Positions 48,897 through 57,468 of a stretch of 64,000 nt of DNA are shown here, piece by piece. The position numbers and the translations under genes were made by a program. The DNA comes from Saccharothrix carnea (GTDB taxonomy: Bacteria > Actinomycetota > Actinomycetes > Mycobacteriales > Pseudonocardiaceae), in assembly GCF_003014735.1 (NCBI RefSeq), contig NZ_PYAX01000019.1, positions 1 to 64,000 on the forward strand. The letters are read 5' to 3'. Under the pieces are notes generated by a model, which worked only from the letters and a program-made list of their open reading frames with translations, was not told where the DNA came from and did not search any database. Position 1 is the first letter of the stretch. Each line of letters starts with the position of its first letter.

Positions 48897-50333
48897 TCAA
48901 GCGGTGGCACGTCGCCGGGACAGCGCGAGGAGCCGCGCGGCGAGCACGGCGACACCGCCCAGCGTCGCCACCGCCAGCGCGAGCATGAACGTCGGGTACA
49001 GGTACGGCACCTGCAGCCACGCCACGTCACGGCCCCGGTAGAGGAAGCCCACGATCCGGTGGACCGTCGCGGCGAGCAGCAGCGGCAGCACCAGCGGGAG
49101 CAGGCGTGCCACCGTCCACGGTCCCGACTGTCGGCGGTCGGCCCACCGCCGGGAGCGGACCACGCCGCGCCCGGCCAGTGCCCCGATCGCCAGGGCGAGG
49201 ACGAGCAGCACCGCGTCGACCACCGGGTACGGGTCGTCCACGGGCGGCAGCTGCCGGCCCTCGACCAGGGCGATGAGGCGCTCGCCGATCGCCTTGGCGT
49301 CGCCGTACTGCAGGCCCGTGTTGGCCAGGACGGCGATGCCGTGGCCCGAGCCGGGCAGCAGCGCCTGGTACGCGGTCGAGGTGAACAGGTCACCGCCGTG
49401 GTCGATCAACGGCGCGCCGGACGCCGTGCGGCCCACGAACCAGCCGAGGCCGTACTCCGACACCGCGGACGGGGTGTGCGTAGCGGTGATGCCCTGCGGG
49501 GTGGCGATCGACCTGCCGGCGGGTCCGAGGCCTCCGTTGTTGTGCGCGATCAGCCACGCCGCCAGGTCGTGGGCAGAGGTCAGCACGCCACCGGAACCGT
49601 TGCCGAACGCCGGTGGTTCGGGCAGCGCGACGGGGTGGCCGAGGACCTTGACGTGCCCGCGGGCGGTCGGCGGCAGGTCGCGCTCGGTGTCGGCGGTGTG
49701 GCTGTCGTCCATGCCGAGCGGTGCGAAGACGTGCTCGCGCAGGTAATCCGCGAACGGCACGCCGACGACGACTTCGACCAGCCGTGCGGCCACCTGGAAG
49801 TTCGGGTTGTGGTACTCCCAACGCGTGCCGGGCGCGGAGGCCAGCGCCGAACCGCGCATCGCCGCCACGGCCTCCGCCAGGGTGTGGACCGCGGGGCCGC
49901 TGAACGACCGGAACGTCGTGTCCGACAGGCCCGAGGTCTGGTCGAGCAGCTGCCGCACGGTGATGTCGGCGGCACGCGGGTCGGCCATCGTGAACTCGGG
50001 CAGGTGCGCGCGCACCGGGTCGTCCAGCCGGACCCGGCCGGCCTCCACCAGCTGCACGACCGCCAACGCGGTGAAGGACTTGCTCAGCGACGCCGCTGCC
50101 ATGGTGGTGTGCTCGGAGACGGCGTCGCCGTCCGGCGTGCGGCCGTACCCGGCGGTGTGCACGACGGTGTCGCCGCGGGTGACGGTCACCGCGACCCCCG
50201 GCACCGCGGTCTGCTCCCGGTATTGCGCCACGACCGCGTCGACGGCGGCACCGTCGACCGCGGGTGGTGCCGTGGTCGAGGGAACGAGGGACCCGGCGGA
50301 GACGATCAGAGCGGAGAGGATCAAGGTGAACAC
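48897..50333 (-). CDS. S12-family serine hydrolase (beta-lactamase/D-alanyl-carboxypeptidase type) with C-terminal membrane helices
   Basis: About 478 residues. N-terminal signal or anchor (FTLILSALIVSAGSLV), then the S12 domain: nucleophile motif AAASLSKSFTAL (S-x-x-K), WEYHNPNFQVAARL (Y-x-N) and LIDHGGDLFTSTAY (HGG in place of KTG). The last 130 residues hold three or four membrane helices (VVDAVLLVLALAIGALAG, LLPLVLPLLLAATV, YPTFMLALAVATLGGVAVLAA), so the enzyme faces outward and is membrane-tethered. Such proteins act as esterases or peptidases on D-amino acid or beta-lactam-like substrates. GTG 50333 is the likeliest start; divergent from the histidine kinase gene. Confidence 0.82.
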   Translation of the reverse strand: MFTLILSALIVSAGSLVPSTTAPPAVDGAAVDAVVAQYREQTAVPGVAVTVTRGDTVVHTAGYGRTPDGDAVSEHTTMAAASLSKSFTALAVVQLVEAGRVRLDDPVRAHLPEFTMADPRAADITVRQLLDQTSGLSDTTFRSFSGPAVHTLAEAVAAMRGSALASAPGTRWEYHNPNFQVAARLVEVVVGVPFADYLREHVFAPLGMDDSHTADTERDLPPTARGHVKVLGHPVALPEPPAFGNGSGGVLTSAHDLAAWLIAHNNGGLGPAGRSIATPQGITATHTPSAVSEYGLGWFVGRTASGAPLIDHGGDLFTSTAYQALLPGSGHGIAVLANTGLQYGDAKAIGERLIALVEGRQLPPVDDPYPVVDAVLLVLALAIGALAGRGVVRSRRWADRRQSGPWTVARLLPLVLPLLLAATVHRIVGFLYRGRDVAWLQVPYLYPTFMLALAVATLGGVAVLAARLLALSRRRATA

Positions 50334-50419
50334 ACCGGCAGTCTCGAAGCGATCGGCTCCCGTGCCATCAGACCGTGGTCCGAGTTCCGCCGATCGCCGG
50401 CCGGTTACCGTGCCCACCC

Positions 50420-51547
50420 ATGGTGCGGGGACTCGGCCCGGGAGGGCTGCTGGTGGTGGACGCGGTGGCCGCCGTCGTGGTCGTGGTGTGGACCGTCCTG
50501 CGGGCGCCCGCGGTCGACGTGCCCGCCGTGGTCGTGGCCGCGGCGCTGGGGATCCCGGTCGCCGCCCGCCGGCTGCGGCCGACCGCCGTGCTGACCACCG
50601 TGCTGCTGGTCGGCGCGGTGGCCATCGTGGTCGGCATCGGGAACGAGTCGGTGCTGGCGGCGGTCGCGCTCGCGCTCTACCCGGTCGTGTCGTCCTCACC
50701 CCGATCGGGCGTCGTGGGCGCGGTCGCCGCGCTGGCGTGCGTGGTGGCCGCCGGTACCGCGGTGGCGGCCGTCCCCGGCCTGCCGCTCGTCCCGGCGCCC
50801 GCGGGGACGGAGTCGTTCGCCACCTCCCCCGTGCCGACGTTGCTGTTCAGCGCGGTGGTCCTCATCGGGTCCTGGGCGGTCGCCGCGGCCGTCCGCACCC
50901 GCCGGCGGCACCTCGCCGAACTGGCCGAGTCACGCACCGCGCGGGCCGTGGCCGAGGAACGCCTGCGCATCGCCCGCGACATCCACGACGTGGTCGGGCA
51001 CAACCTCAGCCTGATCGCCATGAAAGCCGCCGTCGCCAACCACGTGGCGGACACCCGTCCCGACGAGCGTGAAGCGGCACTGCGGGGCATCGAACAGGTC
51101 AGCCGGTCCGCCCTGGCCGACGTCCGGACCGTGCTCCGCGGGCTGCGCGACCCGGCCGCCACACCGGCGAGCACCGCCGGACTGGACCGGCTCGTCGCCG
51201 ACGCCCGGTCGGCCGGAGTCCACGTGACCGCCGAGCACGCCGACCTGACCGGAACGCCGGCGGCGGTGCGGATCTCGGCCTACCGCATCGTGCAGGAGGC
51301 GTTGACCAACGTGCGGCGGCACTGCCACCCGCCGCGCTGCCACCTCGTCACGACCGTCGAACCGGGCCGGCTCGTGGTCTCCGTCGTGGACGAGGGCACC
51401 ACCGCGACCACACCCGACCCCGCCGGGCACGGACTGTTCGGACTGCGGGAACGGGTCGCGCTCCACGGCGGCGCGCTGCACGCGGGACCGGCTCCCGGCG
51501 GCGGGTTCGAAGTCCGCGCGACCCTCCCCTTCCACCATGACGACTGA
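50420..51547 (+). CDS. Sensor histidine kinase (NarL-partner, HisKA_3 type)
   Basis: 375 residues. Five or six membrane helices fill the first 170 residues with short loops, so it senses in or at the membrane. The dimerisation/phospho-acceptor helix is ERLRIARDIHDVVGHNLSLIAMKA with the His in R-D-I-H-D-V-V-G-H. The ATPase has N box AYRIVQEALTNVRRH, and G boxes VVDEGTT and GHGLFGLRERVALHGG. It overlaps the response regulator by 11 nt, so the two are translated together. ATG 50420 starts MVRGLGPGGLL; the divergent neighbour is the S12 hydrolase, a possible target. Confidence 0.87.
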   Translation: MVRGLGPGGLLVVDAVAAVVVVVWTVLRAPAVDVPAVVVAAALGIPVAARRLRPTAVLTTVLLVGAVAIVVGIGNESVLAAVALALYPVVSSSPRSGVVGAVAALACVVAAGTAVAAVPGLPLVPAPAGTESFATSPVPTLLFSAVVLIGSWAVAAAVRTRRRHLAELAESRTARAVAEERLRIARDIHDVVGHNLSLIAMKAAVANHVADTRPDEREAALRGIEQVSRSALADVRTVLRGLRDPAATPASTAGLDRLVADARSAGVHVTAEHADLTGTPAAVRISAYRIVQEALTNVRRHCHPPRCHLVTTVEPGRLVVSVVDEGTTATTPDPAGHGLFGLRERVALHGGALHAGPAPGGGFEVRATLPFHHDD

Positions 51548-52196
51548 GCCGATCCGCGTACTGCTCGCCGACGACGAGCCGCTGTACCTCGACACCATCA
51601 GGGTGCTGATGGACGCCGACCCCGGCGTGGAGGTCGTCGCCCAGGCGGGCACCGGTCGCGCGGCGTGCGAGCTGGCCGCCCGGCACCGACCGGACGTGGC
51701 CGTGGTCGACGTCCGCATGCCCGATCTCGACGGCATCGCCGTGACCCGGCACGTCACCGCGCTGCCCGACCCGCCGAAGGTGCTCATCCTCACCACGTTC
51801 GACCTCGACGGCGTCGTCTACGAGACGTTGCGCGCGGGCGCCGCCGGGTTCCTGCTCAAGGACGTCGCACCGCACCGGCTGCTCGACGCCGTCCGGACGG
51901 TCGCGGCGGGCGAGGCGCTGCTCGCGCCCACCGTCACCCGCAGGCTCATCGCGGACTTCCTCCGCTCCCCCGCGCCCCGCCGCCCGCACCGACCGCTCGA
52001 CCGCGTGACCCCGCGCGAACGGGAAGTGCTCCAGCTCATCACCCGAGGGCTGTCCAACACCGAGATCGAGCAGGCCCTGCACCTGAGCCGGCACACGGTC
52101 AAGACCCACATCGGCCACCTCATGGCGAAACTGGCCGCCCGCGACCGGGCACAACTGGTGATCGCGGGCTACGAAGCGGGACTCGCCGACCCGTGA
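51537..52196 (+). CDS. NarL/LuxR-type response regulator
   Basis: 219 residues. Receiver domain with acidic pocket IRVLLADDEPLYL, phospho-acceptor Asp in VAVVDVRMPDLDG, Thr in VLILTTFDLDGV and Lys in GFLLKDVAPHRL. The C-terminus is a LuxR helix-turn-helix (LTPREREVLQLI-like block VTPREREVLQLITRGLSNTEIEQALHLS given in part, HTVKTHIGHLMAKL). It pairs with the histidine kinase upstream, whose 3' end it overlaps. Regulon unknown; the divergent membrane-bound S12 hydrolase gene is a candidate, by position only. Confidence 0.9.
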   Translation: MTTEPIRVLLADDEPLYLDTIRVLMDADPGVEVVAQAGTGRAACELAARHRPDVAVVDVRMPDLDGIAVTRHVTALPDPPKVLILTTFDLDGVVYETLRAGAAGFLLKDVAPHRLLDAVRTVAAGEALLAPTVTRRLIADFLRSPAPRRPHRPLDRVTPREREVLQLITRGLSNTEIEQALHLSRHTVKTHIGHLMAKLAARDRAQLVIAGYEAGLADP

Positions 52197-52228
52197 CGGG
52201 CCGGGCGGACGTCGCCGCGCGCCCTGTG

Positions 52229-53488
52229 TCAGCCGGTCGAAGGACCGGTCCAGCCGGCGGGCACGTGGCCGACGCGCACGCGCTGCGGGTGGTCGCCCAC
52301 CGGCACCGAGACCACCTTGCGCCCGGTGGCGAAGTCGATCGCCGTCACCTGGTCCGAACCGCTCTCCGAGATCACGCAACTGCGCCCGTCACCGCTGACG
52401 GTCGCCCAGTACGGCTTGGCCGCGGGCACGAGCGCGCCTTCGCGCAGGGTCGCCCGGTCCACGATCACGGCGTAGTCGTCCATCGTCCCGGCGACGCACA
52501 GCTTGTCGCCGGCGGGGCTCATCGACATGCCGTGGTGGCGCGAGTCGTTGACCCACGTGGTGCGGTCCTCGCTGGTGCCCGGGTTCTTCGGCAGTTCCTT
52601 CAGCCGGGTGATCCGGTCGGTGGCGACGTCGTACTCCAGGAAGCCGTGGAAGAACGACACCTGGAAGTACAGCTTCGACTCGTCGGGCGTGAACGCCACC
52701 GGTCGCACCGAGTCGGACAGGTCGGCACGGCTGAACGCGTCCAGCCGCTGCCGCATGTCGATCACCTTCACCTGCTGGAACGTCGCGGTGTCCACGACCG
52801 TGACGCGGCGGTCGCCCTTGGTGAAGTCCAGCGCCGGGTCGTCCAGCGCGGTGTTGACCTCGCCGATGGACATGTTCCACAAGTACCGGCCGCCATCGGT
52901 GAACACGTTCTCGTGCGGCTTGTCGCCGGTCCGGAACGACCCGACCTCGCGACCGGTCTGGATGTCCAGCACGTGCACGGTGTTGGACGTCGACGCGGAC
53001 ACCGCGACCCGGCGCCCGTCCGGCGAGACGGCCATGTGGTCGGAGCGGAAGCCCGACACCGGGAAGCGCCAGTTGACCCGGCCCGTCGCCAGGTCGAGGG
53101 ACACCACGTCGGCGAAGCTCGGCCGGGAGGCGACCACCGCGCGGCCGTCCGGCGTGGTGTACATGTCGTCCACGAACTGGTCGTGGCCCTCGCCGGGGCC
53201 GGACCGGATGCCGAGGAAGAACGCGAGCTTGATCGGGTTGAGGTAGATCTCCCAGAGCCGCTCCTGACGGTCCGGGATGATGTTCACCCGGCCGATCTTC
53301 GCGAAGTCGCCACTGGAGGCGATCACGTCGGCGGTACCGTCCCAGTTGTTGCCGACGAACATCACCTCGCGCAAGGTCTCGGCCGGCGCGGCGACGGCGG
53401 GCGCGGCGGTCGTGGCCAGCACGCAGGTGGCCAGCACACCGAGCAACCGGCGGGGCACGTGCCTCTTCGACCCGGATTTCTCGTCCAC
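52229..53488 (-). CDS. Secreted YncE/YVTN-type beta-propeller protein
   Basis: 419 residues with a signal peptide (PRRLLGVLATCVLATTAAPAVAAP). At least five propeller blades of YVTN style: DMYTTPDGRAVVASRPSFADVV, DHMAVSPDGRRVAVSASTSNTV, VLDIQTGREVGSF, RPVAFTPDESKLYFQVSF, MSMSPAGDKLCVAGTMDDYAVI, and CVISESGSDQVTAIDFATGRKV. Such proteins are found outside the cell; no enzymatic residues are recognised. GTG 53488 is chosen because GGGAG lies 5 nt upstream; the frame is open slightly further. A TetR-like palindrome lies 21 bp upstream, and the PucR-type gene is divergent. Confidence 0.78.
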   Translation of the reverse strand: MDEKSGSKRHVPRRLLGVLATCVLATTAAPAVAAPAETLREVMFVGNNWDGTADVIASSGDFAKIGRVNIIPDRQERLWEIYLNPIKLAFFLGIRSGPGEGHDQFVDDMYTTPDGRAVVASRPSFADVVSLDLATGRVNWRFPVSGFRSDHMAVSPDGRRVAVSASTSNTVHVLDIQTGREVGSFRTGDKPHENVFTDGGRYLWNMSIGEVNTALDDPALDFTKGDRRVTVVDTATFQQVKVIDMRQRLDAFSRADLSDSVRPVAFTPDESKLYFQVSFFHGFLEYDVATDRITRLKELPKNPGTSEDRTTWVNDSRHHGMSMSPAGDKLCVAGTMDDYAVIVDRATLREGALVPAAKPYWATVSGDGRSCVISESGSDQVTAIDFATGRKVVSVPVGDHPQRVRVGHVPAGWTGPSTG

Positions 53489-53508
53489 GACAGCTCCCAA
53501 CCACAAGG

Positions 53509-53522
53509 CTACTGTTCAGTAG
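53509..53522. promoter_or_regulatory. TetR-like operator CTACTG-TT-CAGTAG
   Basis: Six-bp perfect arms with a 2-nt spacer in the divergent promoter region between the YncE-like (start 53488) and PucR-type (start 53627) genes. No TetR gene is adjacent in the window. Confidence 0.4.
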
Positions 53523-53626
53523 GTCATGGGTACCGGCTCGCGGCACGCCCGCGGTAGGGGCCGATGCCCAACGAGCCGCGTGCTCGTTATGCCACTGCCA
53601 CAACGTCGCGGCGGGAGGATGGGCCG

Positions 53627-54793
53627 GTGTCGGCAGCGCACGACCGAGGTCGCCTGCTCGGACAGGTGCTCAGGAGCATGGCGACCGACCGCGGTGTCGT
53701 GGAGGAGCTGGTCCGGGCCGCCCGCGGCCAGTCGCCGGAGGTGGCACGGCTGCCGGAAGCGGAGAACCGCCGCCACGTCGAGGTGCTGCTGGCCACCGGG
53801 CTCGACTTCTTCGAGCGGTCCGACGAACCGGACGAGCAAGACTTCCGCGCCGCCGAGACGCTGGGCGCCGACCGCGCCGCGCAGGGCATCTCGATCGACG
53901 GCCTGCTGCGCGGTGTCCAGGCCGCCCGCACGCAGGCGATGAAGATCGCCATCGCGCGCAGCCGGGCCGTGGGTGTGCCCGACGAGGTGCTGCTGGAGGG
54001 GATGGTCGACCTCGACCGCTACACCGGCGTCCTGGAACGGCACGTCGTCAACGGCTACCACACGGCCGAACTCGAACTGTCCCGCACGAACCGGGACGCC
54101 AACACCCACCTGCTGCGCCGGTTGCTGCTGCCCGGCGACGGCCCGCCACCGGAACCGGCGCAGCTGCGGCGCGCGGGGCTGTCACCGGACGGGCTCTACC
54201 ACTGCCTGGTGTCCGACGTGACGCAGCCGGGTGAGGCGCGTGCGCTGGAACAGCGCCTGCTGGGCTGCGGCGGCGTGTACGGGTTGGTGGAGGGCCGGCT
54301 GGCCGGGTTGTCCGCCCGCAGGCCGACCTCGGCCGACCTCGACGCGCTCCTGGTGGTGGCGCCCGCCACGGCGCTCACGGCGCTGCGTGACGTCCACCCG
54401 TTGTGCGTGGCGGCGCTGCGGATCGCCGGCCGGGCCGGGCGGCGCGGTGTGCACGACCTGACCGACCTGTCCGGCCAAGTGGCGCTGGCCGCCCAGCCGG
54501 TGCTCGCCGACCTGCTGCGCGGCACGCTCGCCGGTCTCGACCACGCCGACGACTTCCACCGCGAACTCGTCGGCACCGCCCTGGTCTACCTCGACCACGG
54601 CCAGCGGCTCGGCCACGCCGCCGCCGCGCTGCACGTGCACCCCAACACCGTGCGGTACCGGCTGGACCGGCTCGCCGAGATCACCGGCACACCGTGGGAC
54701 GACACCGCGGAGGCGCCGTCGACCGTCCTGGGCACCCTGCACCACTGGTGGGCGCTGCGGACCTGGCTCGACCACCACCCGCTACAGCGTTGA
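53627..54793 (+). CDS. PucR/CdaR-type transcriptional regulator
   Basis: 388 residues. An N-terminal RsbT co-antagonist/RsbRD-like helical domain (LLGQVLRSMATDRGVVEELV ... GISIDGLLRGVQAARTQAMKIA) is followed by a GGDEF-like degenerate middle and the C-terminal PucR helix-turn-helix (LVYLDHGQRLGHAAAALHVHPNTVRYRLDRLAEITG). Members control purine, sugar-acid or polyketide genes in actinobacteria. GTG 53627 has GGGAGGA 8 nt upstream and is preferred over the upstream ATG at 53564. Divergent from the propeller gene; the target is unknown. Confidence 0.82.
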   Translation: MSAAHDRGRLLGQVLRSMATDRGVVEELVRAARGQSPEVARLPEAENRRHVEVLLATGLDFFERSDEPDEQDFRAAETLGADRAAQGISIDGLLRGVQAARTQAMKIAIARSRAVGVPDEVLLEGMVDLDRYTGVLERHVVNGYHTAELELSRTNRDANTHLLRRLLLPGDGPPPEPAQLRRAGLSPDGLYHCLVSDVTQPGEARALEQRLLGCGGVYGLVEGRLAGLSARRPTSADLDALLVVAPATALTALRDVHPLCVAALRIAGRAGRRGVHDLTDLSGQVALAAQPVLADLLRGTLAGLDHADDFHRELVGTALVYLDHGQRLGHAAAALHVHPNTVRYRLDRLAEITGTPWDDTAEAPSTVLGTLHHWWALRTWLDHHPLQR

Positions 54794-54912
54794 TTTCAGA
54801 TTGCACTGAAGCTATAGAGATATGAGAATGCCGACACTCGGTGCGGATCACCCGGAACCCGAAGGTGCCCTCGGCCGACCACTGAGGTGAACGGGCAACC
54901 GAGGAGGCAGCG

Positions 54913-55596
54913 GTGGAACGTCGTACTTTCTTGCGCGCGTCGGCACTGTCGGTGGGAGCGGTGGGTGCCGTGTCCGGTGGCACGGCGTCGGCGGCGGCAC
55001 CGCTGCGGGTGCGGGTGGTGATGTTCGACGGGGTGGAGGAGCAGGACTTCGTCGCACCGTTGGAGGTGCTCGGCCTCGCCGGGCGGATGAGCGGCGGCGC
55101 GGTGACCACGACGTTGACGACCGCGGGACGTCCCGGCACGGTCACCTGCACCTACGGCACCGAGGTCGAGGTCGCCGAGGGCTGGGCGCACAACGACGCC
55201 GACGTGCTGGTCGTGCCCGGCGGCGGGTACAACGACAAGACCGGGCCCGGCGTCAACCGGCTCGCCGCCGACCAGGGATTCCTGCGCCGCCTGGCCGCCG
55301 TGGACGCGCTGCGGGTCGGCATCTGCACCGGCACGATGGTGTTGTCCGCCGCGGGTCTGACCAAGGGCCGCAACGCGACCACGCACACGGGCGCGAAAGC
55401 GGACCTGGCCGCGCAGGGCGCGAACGTCGTCAACGCCCGCGTGGTGGACGACGGCGACCTGATCACGGGCGGCGGCATCACCTCGGGCCTGGACGTGGCG
55501 CTGTGGCTGGTGGAGCGGTTCCTCGGCGCGAAGCTCGCCCAGCGGGTGGAGACCGTGCTGGAGTACGAGCGCCGCGGCACCGTCTGGCGCGCTTGA
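54913..55596 (+). CDS. Exported DJ-1/PfpI family protein
   Basis: 227 residues. Tat-like leader (ERRTFLRASALSVGAVGAVSG). The DJ-1/PfpI fold follows: RVRVVMFDGVEEQDFVAPLEVL with the conserved Glu, VLVVPGGGYNDKTGPGVN, and the nucleophile elbow VGICTGTMVLSAAG with Cys. The next block is the THTGAKADL usual for the ThiJ-like N-terminal half of AraC-type GlxA regulators, but no HTH follows. Function (chaperone, glyoxalase or isonitrile hydratase-like) cannot be assigned. GAGGAGG lies just before GTG 54913. Export of this fold is unusual. Confidence 0.8.
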   Translation: MERRTFLRASALSVGAVGAVSGGTASAAAPLRVRVVMFDGVEEQDFVAPLEVLGLAGRMSGGAVTTTLTTAGRPGTVTCTYGTEVEVAEGWAHNDADVLVVPGGGYNDKTGPGVNRLAADQGFLRRLAAVDALRVGICTGTMVLSAAGLTKGRNATTHTGAKADLAAQGANVVNARVVDDGDLITGGGITSGLDVALWLVERFLGAKLAQRVETVLEYERRGTVWRA

Positions 55597-55691
55597 GCGG
55601 GCACGGTCCGCGCGGCGGGTCCGGCCGTCCGCGGCAGTCGGTCCATTCGGCGCAAGAGTTCGCGGCCCCGGCGTGGTTACGATCCGGAGTC

Positions 55692-56261
55692 GTGACCTTC
55701 CCCGACGTGGCCGGCCCCGACGACGAGGTGACGCGCTGGGCGTTGCGGGCCCGTTCCGGCGACCGGGACGCGCTGGAGCGGTTCGTGCGGGCCACGCAGC
55801 GGGACGTGTGGCGGTTCATCGCCCACCTCTCCGACGTCACCGTGGCCGAAGACCTGACCCAGGAGACCTACGCGCGCGCCCTGGGCAGCCTGCGCCGGTT
55901 CGCCGGGCGTTCGTCGGCGCGCACGTGGCTGCTGTCGATCGCCCGCCGGGTGGTGGTCGACCAGGTCCGCCTGGCCCGGTCACGGCCGCGGTTGTCACCC
56001 GGAGCGGACTGGGAGCGCGAGGTCGACCGGCGGCCGGTCGAGTCCGGTTTCGAGGGCACCGTCGAGCTGACCATGCTGCTGGACGCGCTGGACCCGGACC
56101 GCCGGGAGGCCTTGGTGCTCACCCAGGTCCTCGGCCTGTCCTACGCGGAGGCGGCCGAGATCGCGGGGTGCCCGATCGGCACGATCCGGTCCCGGGTCGC
56201 GCGGGCGCGCGACGACCTGGTGCGTGCGACGGGGCGGTCGGACGCCACCGAGGTCGGCTGA
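55692..56261 (+). CDS. ECF sigma factor, SigC-like
   Basis: 189 residues. Region 2 (ALERFVRATQRDVWRFIAHLSDVTVAEDLTQETYARALGSL given in parts: RATQRDVWRFIAHL, DLTQETYARALGSLRRFAGR, ARTWLLSIARRVVVDQVRLAR) and region 4 (ALDPDRREALVLTQVLGLSYAEAAEIAG, then GTIRSRVARARDDL). The region 2 wording is close to SigC of mycobacteria. No anti-sigma gene is adjacent, as is usual for SigC. GTG 55692 is preferred; TACGAT at 55678-55683 could be its -10, leaving almost no leader. It is 6 nt upstream of the MFS gene, so both are likely co-transcribed. Confidence 0.83.
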   Translation: MTFPDVAGPDDEVTRWALRARSGDRDALERFVRATQRDVWRFIAHLSDVTVAEDLTQETYARALGSLRRFAGRSSARTWLLSIARRVVVDQVRLARSRPRLSPGADWEREVDRRPVESGFEGTVELTMLLDALDPDRREALVLTQVLGLSYAEAAEIAGCPIGTIRSRVARARDDLVRATGRSDATEVG

Positions 56262-56267
56262 CCGTCC

Positions 56268-57467
56268 GTGCGCGCTGACCTCCGGCCCGGTGCCGCCCTG
56301 CTGCGCAGTGGGGCGTTCGTGCGGCTGTGGACGGCGGTCACCGCGTCCGGGTTGGCGACGTGGGCGCTGCCGTTCGTGCTCGGGTTGGCGGTGCTGGAGC
56401 GGTCGATGACGGCCGTGGAGCTGGGGGTCGTGCTGGCCGTCCGGACCGCCGGGTTCCTGGTCGCGGTCCCGGTCGCCGGTGTGCTGGCCGATCGGCACCC
56501 GCGGCGGCGGGTGGTGCTGTGGTCGGGGCTCGCCGCCGGGCTCGGCACGCCGTTGATCGCGGTCGGGTTGGGGCGCTCGCTGGTGCTGATGGCCGTGGCG
56601 GCGGCGGTGGTCGGCGCGGGGCAGGGCGCGTGCCGACCGGCCTTCCAGGCGCTCACGGCGGAAGTCGTCGCCGAGGACGGGCGGCGGCGGGCGAACGCGG
56701 CGATGACGTTGGCGGTGCGGGTCACCACGTTGGTGGCGCCGGGACTGACCGCGTTGCTGGCGTTGGCCGTCGACACGCCGGCGCTGGTCGTCGCCACGGG
56801 GGTGCTGTGGCTGGTCGCGGCCTTCGTCCCGCCGGCGGGCGACCGGGTCGTCGTTCCGGTGGCCCGCCGGCGTTTCGCGGCGGAGTTCGGTGACGGGGTG
56901 CGCGAGGCCAGGCGGCACCCGTGGTTCGTGGCCGGTCTGGGCGCGCTGACGGCGGTGATCGCCACGGGGTACTCGGCGACCGGTGTGGTCCTGCCGCTGG
57001 TGAGCCGTGACCGCTACGGCACCGGCGCGGTGCTCGCGGCTGCCATGACCGCGTACACGGTGGGCGCGTTGGTCGGTGCGGTCATCGCCGCGCGCCGGCG
57101 GCCCCGGGCGGAGGGCTGGACCGCACTGGCCGGGTTGGCCTGCTACGGGTTCGTGCCGCTTAGCCTGCTGCTGCCGGTGCACGCGGCGGTCGTGATCGCC
57201 GCGTACGTGGTGGCGGGGCTGGGGATCGAGCTGTTCAACGTGCCGTGGTTCACCGCGGCGCAGCGCGAGGTCGAGCCCTCGAAGCTGGCCAGGGTGTCGT
57301 CGTTGGACTTCCTGCTGTCCTACGGCCTGGCACCGGTCGGCCTGGCCCTGATCGCACCGGCGATCGACGGGTTCGGCGCGGGGGTCGTGCTGGTGGTGTG
57401 CGCGGTGGTCTGCTTCGCCGCACCGGCCGCCGCCGCGCTCGTGCCGTCCTCACGCGACTTCCGCTGA
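56268..57467 (+). CDS. MFS transporter
   Basis: 399 residues with 12 predicted membrane helices in two halves. The loop between helices 2 and 3 reads GVLADRHPRRRVVLWSG, the MFS signature (G-x-L-a-D-r-x-x-R-r); ACRPAFQALTAEVVAEDGRRRANA is typical of the drug-efflux group related to MFS_3/enterobactin exporters. Substrate unknown. GTG 56268 lies 6 nt after the sigma factor stop. It converges on the beta-lactamase-like gene with one base between stop codons. Confidence 0.85.
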   Translation: MRADLRPGAALLRSGAFVRLWTAVTASGLATWALPFVLGLAVLERSMTAVELGVVLAVRTAGFLVAVPVAGVLADRHPRRRVVLWSGLAAGLGTPLIAVGLGRSLVLMAVAAAVVGAGQGACRPAFQALTAEVVAEDGRRRANAAMTLAVRVTTLVAPGLTALLALAVDTPALVVATGVLWLVAAFVPPAGDRVVVPVARRRFAAEFGDGVREARRHPWFVAGLGALTAVIATGYSATGVVLPLVSRDRYGTGAVLAAAMTAYTVGALVGAVIAARRRPRAEGWTALAGLACYGFVPLSLLLPVHAAVVIAAYVVAGLGIELFNVPWFTAAQREVEPSKLARVSSLDFLLSYGLAPVGLALIAPAIDGFGAGVVLVVCAVVCFAAPAAAALVPSSRDFR

Positions 57468-57468
57468 G

